27,746 bases of DNA from Solobacterium sp. (GTDB lineage: Bacteria; Bacillota_I; Bacilli_A; Erysipelotrichales; Erysipelotrichaceae): positions 1 to 27,746 of the forward strand of contig JAFYGX010000189.1 of the NCBI GenBank assembly GCA_017543025.1, read 5' to 3'. Shown here piece by piece: positions 1 to 8,025 of this stretch; the first letter of the stretch is position 1, and every line of letters begins with the position of its first letter. The translations under genes were made by a program, and so were the position numbers. The notes beneath the pieces are model-generated. The model was not told the DNA's origin, ran no database searches, and saw only the letters and a list, made by a program, of their open reading frames with translations.

Positions 1-461
1 AGATAATGCGCCAGCAGTTCAAATTCATATTCCTGCGGCCTGTGACGCACAAGGTCAAACATCGCATCCATATCCGCATAGAACAGGGGGCTCGCCGGGC
101 GGATAATCGTCGAAGAAAAGCCAGGGTCGTCAATCATCTGCTTCAGCCGCTTTGCCAGCAGCGGGTTATCCACCGCGTCCGGTTTCGCAATCAGAATCCG
201 GAATACGGCGCTTCCTTCCGGCAATCTTAGAAGCTCATGAAACGTGTTGCTGTTGATAAAGAGACATTCGTCCTTTTTCAGCGTCACGTTGCACCCGTCA
301 ACATCCAGATGAATTTCTCCATCCATCACCCGCAGCCAGATGAAATCATCCCTGAACTGCGTTGTGCCGGGAACAGTACTGTCTGCGTAAATCTCCCGCT
401 CTTCAATCAGCAGCGGGAGGTCTTCTGACAGATACACAAAGTCATAAGTCGGTGTAGTCAT
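1..461 (-). CDS. AraC-type regulator, cupin sensor domain (partial)
   Basis: Only the N-terminal 153 residues are present; the gene continues beyond the left edge. It starts at ATG 461, preceded by a GGAAAGGA ribosome site. The protein (MTTPTYDFVYLSEDLPLL...) has the pattern of the cupin-like ligand-binding half of AraC-family regulators: a strand-rich segment with WLRVMDGEIHLDVDG, then LKKDECLFINSNTFHELLR, followed by a helical linker (FYADMDAMFDLVRHRPQEYEFELLAHY). In this family a C-terminal double helix-turn-helix binds DNA; that half is outside the window, so the assignment rests on the sensor domain only. It is divergent from the lipoprotein gene at 616 and may regulate it through the shared 155-bp intergenic region, which contains an inverted repeat. 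The fold is fairly certain; the ligand is unknown. Confidence 0.7.
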   Translation of the reverse strand, partial: MTTPTYDFVYLSEDLPLLIEEREIYADSTVPGTTQFRDDFIWLRVMDGEIHLDVDGCNVTLKKDECLFINSNTFHELLRLPEGSAVFRILIAKPDAVDNPLLAKRLKQMIDDPGFSSTIIRPASPLFYADMDAMFDLVRHRPQEYEFELLAHY

Positions 462-512
462 AACATCGGATTCCTTTCCACAGTTTCAGCCGTTTTCTTT
501 CCGGCCTGCAGT

Positions 513-570
513 TTGTATCAGTAATAAATCCGATTGTACTATTATTAAACGGAATTTTCTAATTTAATAA
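513..570 (+). promoter_or_regulatory. Promoter and possible operator for the lipoprotein gene
   Basis: A TTGTAT (513-518) / TACTAT (537-542) pair with an 18-bp spacer is a plausible sigma-A promoter for the gene at 616. Just downstream lies an exact 8-bp inverted repeat, TTATTAAA (542-549) and TTTAATAA (563-570), covering the expected start point. That placement suits a repressor or autoregulator site, and the divergent AraC-like gene is the obvious candidate. The promoter is moderate; the operator role is inferred. Confidence 0.45.
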
Positions 571-615
571 CGGATGCATGATTCAATAATGCAACTTTAT
601 AGGAGAAAGAAAGAA

Positions 616-1404
616 ATGAAAAAAATAACAGTACTTGCAATATCTGCACTTCTGTTTGCCGGCTGCGGTTCTTCCCAGCCCGCAAGCACCCCCGCACCTG
701 CGGCAACTGAAGCGCCCGCCGCTACAGAGGCTGCCGCCCAGACACAAGAAACTGCGGCTGCAGAAAAGGTTCAGACAGTCGGTGAATACACGATTTACAA
801 CGCAACCGGCGAATCCGTTCCGGAAATCTATCTGTACCCGACAGGTTCCTCCGATAAGGGTGAAAACCTTGCCGGCGAGCGCGGACTCGGTGATGCGCAT
901 GCAATCGGAGCCACATATGACGCAGGTGATAAGGCTGCTGATACCGCCCTTACACTGGAATTCAAAACTGCTTCCGGATACAGCGCAAAATTCGAAACAC
1001 TGCACATTGAAACAGCTCCGGTCACTCTGCTGGCTGCAGATGCACTGACCGGCGCAACACCGATCGCATTCCAGTCTTCCACTGCGAAGTACACAATTTA
1101 CAACAAGACCGGCGAAGCAATCAAAGAGCTCTACATGTATCCGACAGGTTCTTCCGACAAGGGCGAAAACCTGATCGACGGCGCAAAGGAGCCGGATGGA
1201 GAACAGGTGATTGAATATGCCTCCGTACCGGAAGCCCTCGTTCAGGCAGATGGTTCTGTCGGACGCTTCACACTCGAATTCACAACCGAATCCGGATATA
1301 ACGCTTCCTTCACCACACTCTCTTATGAGGTCGCTCCGATTCAGCTGATCTCTGAGGATATGGTTACCGGCGCTACCAAAATCAAATTCGGTCTTCCTGA
1401 GTAA
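616..1404 (+). CDS. Lipoprotein with two copies of a surface domain
   Basis: A 262-residue predicted lipoprotein. ATG 616 is chosen over the in-frame ATG at 574 because AGGAGA lies upstream of it and a signal peptide starts directly there, ending in a lipobox (LFAGC, Cys17). Residues 18-55 are an Ala/Thr/Pro/Glu-rich linker typical of a surface spacer. The rest is a tandem duplication: residues 57-152 and 158-258 both run YTIYN.TGE...E.Y.YPTGSSDKGENL, then TLEF.T.SGY.A.F.TL, then AP..L...D..TGAT.I.F. I do not recognise the domain, but its strand-rich pattern and anchoring suggest a cell-surface binding or structural role. A terminator follows at 1445. The duplication is clear; the function is unknown. 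Confidence 0.8.
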   Translation: MKKITVLAISALLFAGCGSSQPASTPAPAATEAPAATEAAAQTQETAAAEKVQTVGEYTIYNATGESVPEIYLYPTGSSDKGENLAGERGLGDAHAIGATYDAGDKAADTALTLEFKTASGYSAKFETLHIETAPVTLLAADALTGATPIAFQSSTAKYTIYNKTGEAIKELYMYPTGSSDKGENLIDGAKEPDGEQVIEYASVPEALVQADGSVGRFTLEFTTESGYNASFTTLSYEVAPIQLISEDMVTGATKIKFGLPE

Positions 1405-1444
1405 TCAGCTGCCATTTCCAAGCAGTACTTATACTTGGAGTTAC

Positions 1445-1475
1445 CCTGTCTGTGTTGCGGCAGACAGGTTTTTTT
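1445..1475 (+). terminator. Intrinsic terminator of the repeat lipoprotein gene
   Basis: A perfect 8-bp stem, CCTGTCTG (1445-1452) with CAGACAGG (1461-1468), an 8-nt loop and seven T residues, 41 bp after the stop codon. Confidence 0.9.
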
Positions 1476-1526
1476 CTGTTTTTTCAAAATGAAAGCGATT
1501 ACGTTGAAAATACTTCAGAAATGCTG

Positions 1527-1555
1527 TTGACAGGCGGTTTCTTTCGTCCTATTAT
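1527..1555 (+). promoter_or_regulatory. Near-consensus sigma-A promoter of the hairpin-array RNA
   Basis: TTGACA (1527-1532), a 17-bp spacer and TATTAT (1550-1555). This is one of the best promoters in the window, and no convincing plus-strand gene follows it. The predicted start (about 1561-1562) falls at the first base of the first hairpin of the array. Confidence 0.8.
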
Positions 1556-1560
1556 CAGCG

Positions 1561-1801
1561 AGGTGATACGGAAATCACCGCAGGCAAGCCTCGTCTGAGT
1601 CCTCTCAGACGTGTAATATACACCTGCAATCACGTCCCGAAGCGGACGTGTGGATATATACCGAATACCGCGCTTTCTCACAAAGCGCGTGAATATATAT
1701 CTGCAATCACAGCCGACCCGGCTGTGTGTATATATACTTGCAATCACAGCCCCTGAGGCTGTGTGAATATATAACAAATCCCGCACACATGTGCGTTTTT
1801 T
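1561..1801 (+). ncRNA. Candidate small RNA: array of seven hairpins with a conserved linker
   Basis: A stretch of about 240 nt between a strong promoter and a T-run. Seven short hairpins follow one another: 1562-1579, 1592-1611, 1631-1650, 1669-1689, 1708-1726, 1745-1763 and 1782-1795. From the second on, start-to-start spacing is 37-39 nt. The paired arms differ from unit to unit (CGTCTGAG, CACGTCC, CGCGCTTT, CACAGCCG, CACAGCC, CGCAC) but each is matched exactly by its partner, so pairing is kept while sequence changes. The five linkers after hairpins 2-6 are 18-19 nt and close to TGnATATATAnCTGCAAT. The last hairpin plus six T residues acts as terminator. No known RNA family was recognised. 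The repeated single-stranded linker could act as a multi-site sponge for a protein or RNA. Structure and unit borders are seen; expression and role are inferred. Confidence 0.65.
1782..1801 (+). terminator. Terminator formed by the last hairpin of the array
   Basis: CGCAC (1782-1786) pairs with GTGCG (1791-1795) and is followed by TTTTTT, giving the array a defined 3' end. The stem is short, so efficiency is uncertain. Confidence 0.6.
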
Positions 1802-1840
1802 ATTAGCTCACGCCTTTGCCAGGAAGCAGCGCTGACGCAT

Positions 1841-1880
1841 AAAAAAATCCGGACAGCCTGACAGTTCAGCGCTTCCGGAT
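1841..1880 (-). terminator. Intrinsic terminator of the CPBP protease gene
   Basis: Read on the minus strand: ATCCGGA (1880-1874), a 20-nt loop, TCCGGAT (1853-1847) and then a run of T opposite the A tract at 1841-1847. It sits 12 bp after the stop codon and separates this gene from the convergent hairpin array. Confidence 0.8.
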
Positions 1881-1892
1881 AAGATTCGAATA

Positions 1893-2768
1893 TTATGCGT
1901 CTGCTTCCTTTTTTTCTTCCGCGACAGCCGGAACCGTTCGGCTCCATTTTCTGTCCCAGAGTCTGTTGATCTGTTCCAGCCCGGTTTTTCGAATAATCCA
2001 TACTCCGGCAGCACAGAGCAGCGCACTCACAGCGAGCGAGACAATCGACTCCGTCAGAGACACCGGTCTTGTCATAACGCCGTTTGTCAGACCGGAATCA
2101 AAGGTAAAGCATGTAAAATCGTAAACTGTATGCAGCAGTATGCCCGGCCAGACACTCCCGGTACAGATATAAAGCGCAGCGAGATAAAAGCCGATCAGCC
2201 CGGCTGAGACAACCTGCTGCAGGCCGTTCATTACCGTCGCTCCAGCCAGGATATTCCCTGCATGTATCCCTCCGAAGATCACAGAAACAATTACACACGC
2301 TATGATCGCACGGTTCTCCTGCTTCATATACCGCATTCCGATCGGAATCGATACAGCCCGGAAAAGCACTTCTTCATTAACGCCCGCATACAGCGCAAGC
2401 AGCAGGGAACTAAGTGTCGGATTAAAATAGAAATCAGTGATCATCGTTGAGATGATGGAAAAAAGCGTAAACACCAGCATCGGAACACAGAGCTTCAGTA
2501 CTTCCTGCAGCGGCAGCTCCGTGTTCAGCGCACCTTGATATTCCGGCGAAAACCATTTCCGAAACAGGAACAGAATCAGAAAGCTGACCAGAACTACAGT
2601 CACACATGCGACATTGTTATTGTTCACCGAAAACACAACTGCAAGAGCGACCGTGATAACTGCCACAATCGCATTCAGAATCACAGCCCAGAATACAATT
2701 GACAGAATCATTGAAAGTATCGGATGCTTCTCACTCAGCGCATGACTGCGCGTTTTTTTTACACTCAT
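1893..2768 (-). CDS. CPBP-family intramembrane metalloprotease
   Basis: A 291-residue, strongly hydrophobic protein with about seven or eight predicted membrane helices. It has the CPBP/Abi (CAAX-protease-like) signature: the glutamate pair NEEVLFR (Glu132-Glu133, Arg137), FGGIHAGN (His169, Asn172) and a last HTVYD (His213, Asp217). In this family these residues bind zinc and activate water inside the membrane. Bacterial members act in bacteriocin maturation or immunity and in membrane-protein processing; the target here is not evident, and no bacteriocin precursor was recognised beside it. Start ATG 2768 follows GGAGGA at good spacing. It has its own terminator and lies about 215 bp downstream of the broken MBL-fold gene. 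Confidence 0.85.
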   Translation of the reverse strand: MSVKKTRSHALSEKHPILSMILSIVFWAVILNAIVAVITVALAVVFSVNNNNVACVTVVLVSFLILFLFRKWFSPEYQGALNTELPLQEVLKLCVPMLVFTLFSIISTMITDFYFNPTLSSLLLALYAGVNEEVLFRAVSIPIGMRYMKQENRAIIACVIVSVIFGGIHAGNILAGATVMNGLQQVVSAGLIGFYLAALYICTGSVWPGILLHTVYDFTCFTFDSGLTNGVMTRPVSLTESIVSLAVSALLCAAGVWIIRKTGLEQINRLWDRKWSRTVPAVAEEKKEADA

Positions 2769-2982
2769 TTGGAACTCCTCCTTTTTCTGAAGACAGCACT
2801 GCCCGTTCCGTCTTTTCTGTTCCCGGATTTCCCGTACAGAAGAACGATTCTGTCTGACTTTCTATGCCTTTATGTCCCGTACGCCTCTGTAGATAGAGTT
2901 ATCTGCGATTCTGAGCGGAACGATGTTTTAACAGATCGGATTTCTCCTCAATACCAGCAGATGAATCTGACGCCGCCACTCG

Positions 2983-3825
2983 TCACAGTTCGATACTGGT
3001 GCCCGGAATCTGCACTGCCATACTAACATCATGTGCCTCACAGTAGTTCGCAAGTTTAAAAAATACCACTTCTGTTTTCTCAATGAAAGACGGCATGCCT
3101 GTAACCGGCTTTGTCAGCGGCGAAAAGAAATTGTCCCAATGGAACGGAATCACAACATCCGGGTTCAGTTTGGCGACTGTTTCCGCAAAAAACTTCTCTT
3201 CCATTGCCGCCTCTGCTTTCTGAAGCCCGGCAACCCCCAAAAACAGAACATCAGCCTGATATCCGTCCATCTGCCCTTCCAGATAGTTAAAGCTCGGACG
3301 GATCATATACTTCCTGCCCTCAGATTCCACATAGAAGTCAAATGAACCGCCCTCCTTATAGGAACGTAATCCGGCCGGCTGGCGAAGCGGCGCATCAATT
3401 GTCTGCCCGAGATCATTGTTGAGAATGGTCGGTTTCGAATGAATCGAAGGAATCACCTTGATCCGGAAACTGCCGATTTCATACGTCTCATTCGCCTGAA
3501 ACGGAACCAGCTGGCTCTCCGGAACATCGCCGCCCCGGGCAGCGTTCATTGCCGAACTGCTTCCGTAGATCACAGCTCCTGTCCGGCTTGCGATATACGG
3601 TGCATCCATCACATGATCGTGATGGGTATGCGAGATAAAGATCGCTTTCAGACGGTCCACATGATGCAGACGGAGTTTTTCATCAATGATACTGCGGTCT
3701 GTCGAGGCTCTGGCTCCGATGATGTACTTCCAGAGCGAAGGCTACGTGAAATGCGCGTCAAAGAAAATCTGGTCCTTCCCATCGTCAAACAGCAATGTTG
3801 TTGTTCCGAAAAATGTCACTTTCAT
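2983..3825 (-). pseudogene. MBL-fold metal-dependent hydrolase, interrupted by an amber codon
   Basis: Read through, the frame from ATG 3825 (good AGGGGA site) to 2983 gives 280 codons of a metallo-beta-lactamase-fold hydrolase of the UlaG-like type. It begins MKVTFFGTTTLLFDDG and carries the zinc motif SHTHHDH, a later AQVDVLFLGVAG-type segment (here ADVLFLGVAG) and VIPFHWDNF. Codon 28 (3742-3744) is TAG, in the segment DAHFT*PSLWKY where the family has a continuous loop. Translation could only resume inside the gene, for example at GTG 3660 just before the HxHxDH motif, which would lose the first beta strands. It is therefore either a recent nonsense mutation or a base error. It sits 85 bp after the 5'-nucleotidase gene in the same direction. 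Confidence 0.8.
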
Positions 3826-3909
3826 AGTCTGTCCCCTTTTATTCCCGATGTACCTCCCCCGCACATCACAGTGCACGCTGTCCTGTCATCACAAAACCTG
3901 TACAAAATG

Positions 3910-5664
3910 CTACTCAGGCATGCCGGAGATCCGGATTCTTCCCTGACCATATGGATCCGAATACGCTTCCGATATCACTCCGCCAAGGTCTTTTTCGATA
4001 TAGTTGATCAGAGCCTGGGAATCCGTCATGATTTCATCAATCACAACGTTTGAAGGATCGAACATCATAAATCCGCCTCCGTTTTTCTTCAGATAGTAAT
4101 CGACACTGGCTGCCTGATAGGTCTTATTCACATCCAGAGGTTCATCACCGATCATGATGTTGCTGACACGGCGCTTGCCGTCAACTGAGGCAAACCAGCC
4201 GTTGGAATCCACACTGCAGGGACTCGGAACGGTCACATCAATTTCATAGGACATTCCGGAGACCTGCATCAGAGTCGACTCTTCCGGAAGTCTGGAAGAA
4301 GACCATTCCAGCATATCCATGATCTGCTGACCGGTCAATTCTGAAACACAGAGTTGATTGCTGAAAGGACAGACACTGAAGATATCTTTATAGGAGATTT
4401 CTCCTTCTTTGATGTCATCCCGCAATCCGCTTCCGTTAATGAATGCGATATCTGCCCCGGTCCTGATGCGGAACGCATCTGCCGCAAAATCCCCGAGATT
4501 TGTTTCACGAAGGCGGGCAATCCGTTTCCTGCCGCCGTCCGGATTCCGGACGTTTGGATCATAGATGACCAACGAGAATTCCGAGGATCCGACTTTTCTG
4601 GCCAGGGTAGCTTCCATTTTGCTGAGCTCTCTGGAAAGCGGATCGCTCATTTCGTTGCCCATCGCGAACAGTTCCGGAACGGATACCTCATTATTCCAGG
4701 AATACAGGCCGGAAGTAAGCTTATTGTCTTTTCCGGAAATCATCAGATAACCGATTCCCTGCAGCTTCGTGCCGCAGGCGGAACGAATGACAGACTTTCC
4801 TTCCCGGTCGTTCATGACAACCTGATCCGTATCATGACTGTGGCCGTCCAGCAGGGCATCCACACCGCTGATATGTTCAATCAGTGTCTGAAAATTATAG
4901 GGTGCGTTGGCTTCTTCATTTCCAAGATGACACATCAGAATGACAAAGTCCGCGCCTTTGGCTCTGACTTCATCGATATTGTTCTGAACCGCCTCAAACA
5001 GCTGACTGCCATCTTCATCCTGAAGAAAGCCGTAAATCACATTTCCGTTTTCATCCATAAAAGAAGAAGGCGCGGTGGAACGAAGCGTCTGCGGCGTGGT
5101 CACGCCGATAAAGGCGATCTTCTTTCCATTCACTTCCTTAATAATGTAAGGGTCAAACACCAACTTGCCGTCTTTCACGAAATTACAGCTGATATACGGA
5201 ACCTCCGCCTTCTGCGTAATTGACAGAAACTGTTCCATTCCGAAATCAAATTCATGGTTGCCCGGTATCGCAACATCGTATTGAAGCGCATTCATAAGAT
5301 CGGTAATCGCTTCGCCTCTGGTCATCGTTCCAAGCAGTTCACCCTGAATTGCATCTCCGTCGTCCACCAGAATCGTTTCTGCCCCTTTCGCCTCCAGCGC
5401 ATCGCAAACCTGCTGCAGGCCGACTACGCCAAACCCCTCTGTCACACCGCAGTGCATATCACTGGTGTAGAGAATAACAATATCTCCGCTGGAAGCAGCC
5501 GGTTCTGTGCTGGCCGAAGGAGCAGGCTCAGTGACCGCGGTTTCCTGTATCGCTTCTGCAGATGGTTCCGGTGCGGCAGCCGTACCGGGTGCCGTACATC
5601 CGCTGAGTATGGTCAGAACTGCTAGCGACAGCCAGAATCTGCTGTGTATAGTTCTTAAATTCAT
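3910..5664 (-). CDS. Surface 5'-nucleotidase/2',3'-cyclic phosphodiesterase-like lipoprotein
   Basis: A 584-residue protein with a lipoprotein signal (ILSGC, Cys23) and an Ala/Pro/Glu linker to about residue 60. The metallophosphatase domain (about 61-300) has all expected metal ligands: D69-M-H71, D101/D102-G-D104, GNHEF (135-139), H246 and GHSHD (274-278). The C-terminal 5'-nucleotidase domain (about 345-560) includes NGSGLRDDI and the substrate-pocket-like segment FSVCPFSNQL. The UshA/YfkN family hydrolyses extracellular nucleotides to nucleosides and phosphate at the cell surface. Length and domain order match. It is downstream of the small unknown genes at 5719-6623 (54-bp gap) and upstream of the MBL gene, probably in one transcript. 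The exact substrate is not fixed by sequence. Confidence 0.9.
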   Translation of the reverse strand: MNLRTIHSRFWLSLAVLTILSGCTAPGTAAAPEPSAEAIQETAVTEPAPSASTEPAASSGDIVILYTSDMHCGVTEGFGVVGLQQVCDALEAKGAETILVDDGDAIQGELLGTMTRGEAITDLMNALQYDVAIPGNHEFDFGMEQFLSITQKAEVPYISCNFVKDGKLVFDPYIIKEVNGKKIAFIGVTTPQTLRSTAPSSFMDENGNVIYGFLQDEDGSQLFEAVQNNIDEVRAKGADFVILMCHLGNEEANAPYNFQTLIEHISGVDALLDGHSHDTDQVVMNDREGKSVIRSACGTKLQGIGYLMISGKDNKLTSGLYSWNNEVSVPELFAMGNEMSDPLSRELSKMEATLARKVGSSEFSLVIYDPNVRNPDGGRKRIARLRETNLGDFAADAFRIRTGADIAFINGSGLRDDIKEGEISYKDIFSVCPFSNQLCVSELTGQQIMDMLEWSSSRLPEESTLMQVSGMSYEIDVTVPSPCSVDSNGWFASVDGKRRVSNIMIGDEPLDVNKTYQAASVDYYLKKNGGGFMMFDPSNVVIDEIMTDSQALINYIEKDLGGVISEAYSDPYGQGRIRISGMPE

Positions 5665-5718
5665 CTCTCTTCTTCTCCCTTTTCACATCATCTCTTTTAT
5701 ACGGGCTGAGCTGTCGAA

Positions 5719-6225
5719 TCAGTACATATCATAGTCCGCATACCACTCCAGAACTGCCGCTTTCATTCCCTGTTCAGACCAGTTCCGCGCCTCCTTTTCT
5801 GCCTGCGCGATATCTGTAAAAATCTCTGCCTGCAGCGGATCCATTCTGCTGCGCACAATGAAGGACACTGCGGTTCGCTTCCAGCTTGGAATCCGGTATT
5901 CCTGCGGCAGATCCAACGCAATCACAAAGCATGGCATCCGATAGCGGGAATCATGCCCGGTCTCATACCGGAACGCATCATTCTTCCATTCCTGTTTCCC
6001 TGCACAATAGAAGGAATGCCTCTGAAATACCGTAATGACATATCTTCCGGCAGGAAAACCCAACGCCCAGTCCCGGCTGAAGTCATTTCGGGTCATATAG
6101 CCGGAAAACCAGCCGGCTGCCTCTGCAATGAATGTTCCGTTTTCTGTTCCCGTCCGAAACAGCAGCGCCGCGTTTTCGTTCCGGAACACATCTTCAAATT
6201 CCATATCCTGCAATTCCGGAATCAC
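5719..6225 (-). CDS. Unknown protein, translationally coupled
   Basis: A 168-residue soluble protein that I do not recognise. The predicted start is GTG 6225, whose GTGA overlaps the stop codon of the gene before it (6222-6224); this suggests translational coupling. An alternative start is the in-frame ATG seven codons later, but its AGGA is too close. No signal peptide or membrane segment is visible. The C-terminal half (TAVSFIVRSRMDPLQAEIFTD... ending in EWYADYDMY) is rich in aromatic and acidic residues. Its neighbours are another small unknown gene and a surface nucleotidase. Confidence 0.6.
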   Translation of the reverse strand: MIPELQDMEFEDVFRNENAALLFRTGTENGTFIAEAAGWFSGYMTRNDFSRDWALGFPAGRYVITVFQRHSFYCAGKQEWKNDAFRYETGHDSRYRMPCFVIALDLPQEYRIPSWKRTAVSFIVRSRMDPLQAEIFTDIAQAEKEARNWSEQGMKAAVLEWYADYDMY

Positions 6226-6623
6226 GGTTTCGTTTCATTCCGCGTCTGACGTTTTCTGCGGCGCTGTTCACGGTTAGCCGCTTCAGACGCAAACAATTCC
6301 ACCGCTGTGTCAGTCAGCTCATCCGACCATGTTCTTCCGGTTTTCATGACCTTTGCCCACGGACAGAGGGTTTCGTAATCATCGTCAAAGACAATATTAT
6401 ATGGAGGCCCGCAGCGATCATCCACAGACATATAAAGATGTCTGCCTTCCTGCATGATGTTTCCCGCTTCACCTTCGCTCATCTCTTCTCCAAGCCGGTT
6501 AAACTGCTCTTCTGAGAGTTCATACAGATGGTAACTCTGTATTCCCCCGTATTCTCCGAAATATCTTCCGTTCGCTTCATCATGGCAGGCCCGCCAGCCT
6601 GATCCCGTTTTAAATATCCGCAT
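6222..6623 (-). CDS. Unknown small acidic protein
   Basis: A 133-residue protein, not recognised. The open frame extends back to 6746, but ATG 6623 is the better start: AAAGGAG lies 6 nt upstream, and the longer version would overlap the end of the preceding gene by nearly 100 bp. The start reads MRIFKTGSGWRACHDEANGR. An acidic helical middle follows (ELSEEQFNRLGEEMSEGE), and the end is a very basic tail (REQRRRKRQTRNETKP). No transmembrane or signal segment is seen. It overlaps the next gene by 4 bp. The coding call is good; the function is unknown. Confidence 0.65.
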   Translation of the reverse strand: MRIFKTGSGWRACHDEANGRYFGEYGGIQSYHLYELSEEQFNRLGEEMSEGEAGNIMQEGRHLYMSVDDRCGPPYNIVFDDDYETLCPWAKVMKTGRTWSDELTDTAVELFASEAANREQRRRKRQTRNETKP

Positions 6624-6648
6624 ATCGTCTCCTTTCAGAACCTTCCGG

Positions 6649-7713
6649 TCATCCGGTTTCCGGAATAAGCGCTTCTGCCGGAAAGGAATAACAGTATTCC
6701 ATTCCGTAGAATCTTCCAATGCGGTAACGCCCGCATGCGGATTCATTTACAATAACAAGTCTGCCTTCCGTGTATTCCGCTTCTTCATTCATCGGCGGAA
6801 ACGCTCTGACCCCCGTCAGCACAGAAGTATCGAGTCCGTATACAGGAACCGTTTCTCCGTCTGTTTCAATGCGTGCACATTCCTTCAGCTGTGTTTCATC
6901 AAACACATAGATATGCGAGTTCGCTTCAAGTACAGCAGCAGAAATTACAATCCGCTGATTCACAAACAGAATCCCCTGTGAATAATCCGGAATCGCATAG
7001 ACTGACACCGGGTCCGGATTAACGCCAAACGGCTGATTCTCCGTCAGCGAAAAGCTCACTGCCAGCGCATTTCGCTTCTCGCCGGAGGCGGTCAGAAAGT
7101 GATGACTCTCCGGTGTATCCAGTATGACCGGAATCCGGAATTCTCCGATCGTAAGCACATCGTCATGCACTGAGAGAAACGAGGCTTTCACCTGACGGTC
7201 ACTGACCCTGACCGGAATATGCCCGAGTGCTCTGATCCGCTCTCCGTTCTTCGCATGCAGTACATCCTGCCGGCTGAATATATATACACCGTTATTGGTA
7301 GCCGCAACATACACATAGTCATGCCACACCGCGATACCGCCGCTGTGCCCGCTGAAATCCTTGCCATTTTCTTTATTCAGCACCGCATGTGCAATCAGTT
7401 TTCCGTCCCTTCGATTCAGTACATAAACCGGAGACGGCCCGAACACAGAAGAGTAACCGGAAAGGAAATATGCATCCAGAGATTCATCCAGATCAATTCC
7501 CTGGGGAATAAACCCCCGATCAAGATCCGGATAGGCAAACACCCGTTCCGCCCCCGCCTGCATCTCCTTCATCAGCCGTCTTCCTTCGCTGATATCAGAG
7601 AATACCCTGATCAGAAAAGCGGCCGAAATGAACAGTAAGAGAAGACAGATGATTTTCCGTTTCCTGTGCTTCAAAGGCCGGTCCGTTTCGCCGCGGGGAT
7701 TCTGTTCCGTCAT
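6649..7713 (-). CDS. Membrane-anchored extracytoplasmic protein, probably beta-propeller-like
   Basis: A 354-residue protein with a positively charged N-terminus (LKHRKRKI), one membrane helix (about residues 21-38) and a long extracytoplasmic part. The rest is dominated by strand-like segments with repeated patterns such as AYFLSGYSS, PVYVLNRRDGKLI, DYVYVAATNNGVYIFSRQ and ANSHIYVFDETQLKE. These resemble blades of secreted propeller proteins such as YncE-like or PQQ-like families, but no blade motif is clean enough to name a family. The Shine-Dalgarno region (AGGGAT) is distant from ATG 7713, so the start is less sure. It is the first gene of the minus-strand block running to about 2983. Confidence 0.6.
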   Translation of the reverse strand: MTEQNPRGETDRPLKHRKRKIICLLLLFISAAFLIRVFSDISEGRRLMKEMQAGAERVFAYPDLDRGFIPQGIDLDESLDAYFLSGYSSVFGPSPVYVLNRRDGKLIAHAVLNKENGKDFSGHSGGIAVWHDYVYVAATNNGVYIFSRQDVLHAKNGERIRALGHIPVRVSDRQVKASFLSVHDDVLTIGEFRIPVILDTPESHHFLTASGEKRNALAVSFSLTENQPFGVNPDPVSVYAIPDYSQGILFVNQRIVISAAVLEANSHIYVFDETQLKECARIETDGETVPVYGLDTSVLTGVRAFPPMNEEAEYTEGRLVIVNESACGRYRIGRFYGMEYCYSFPAEALIPETG

Positions 7714-8025
7714 GTTTTAATGATATCCCTATCAGACCCTTCATTTCTACAGGTTATCCGCTCATGTCCTGTTTCCGGCCGCTGCCTGTTCATAGAACAA
7801 ATTAATCTGTGTAAACCTGAATCGCCTTTTTGCTCTTCTGCGTGTCAGAAAGGCCATGACTGCACAGGATTGACAAGCATGTTCCGGTATATGCACGCAA
7901 ATATGATTGCAGATCATTCTGCGATTGTTTAATCTGAATAACAGAACGTTTCACCACTTCGTTCAGTGCGTATGCCGCCTGACAGAACACACTGAAGGAG
8001 AAATTGATTTCCGAGGAGATTATCA
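7714..8025. other. Divergent intergenic region without a recognised gene
   Basis: This stretch separates the minus-strand block from the plus-strand MFS gene. A 74-codon minus-strand open frame is present but has no clear ribosome site and no recognisable pattern, so I do not call it. A TTGACA occurs at 7870-7875 without a good -10 at the right spacing. GAGGAG just before 8026 is the ribosome site of the MFS gene. Confidence 0.4.

Noticed and set aside
1499..1786. Minus-strand 95-codon frame with a repeating YI.T pattern
   Set aside because: The pattern is explained by the hairpin/linker periodicity; there is no ribosome site, and the frame opposes the strong promoter and terminator of the RNA.
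1592..1795. CRISPR-like array (constant 18-nt part alternating with variable 19-21-nt part)
   Set aside because: Each variable part is a self-complementary hairpin, the constant part is degenerate, and there are no cas genes; this does not behave like repeats and spacers.
6624..6746. Longer N-terminus for the gene ending at 6222
   Set aside because: It would overlap the upstream gene and lacks a ribosome site, while ATG 6623 has a good one.
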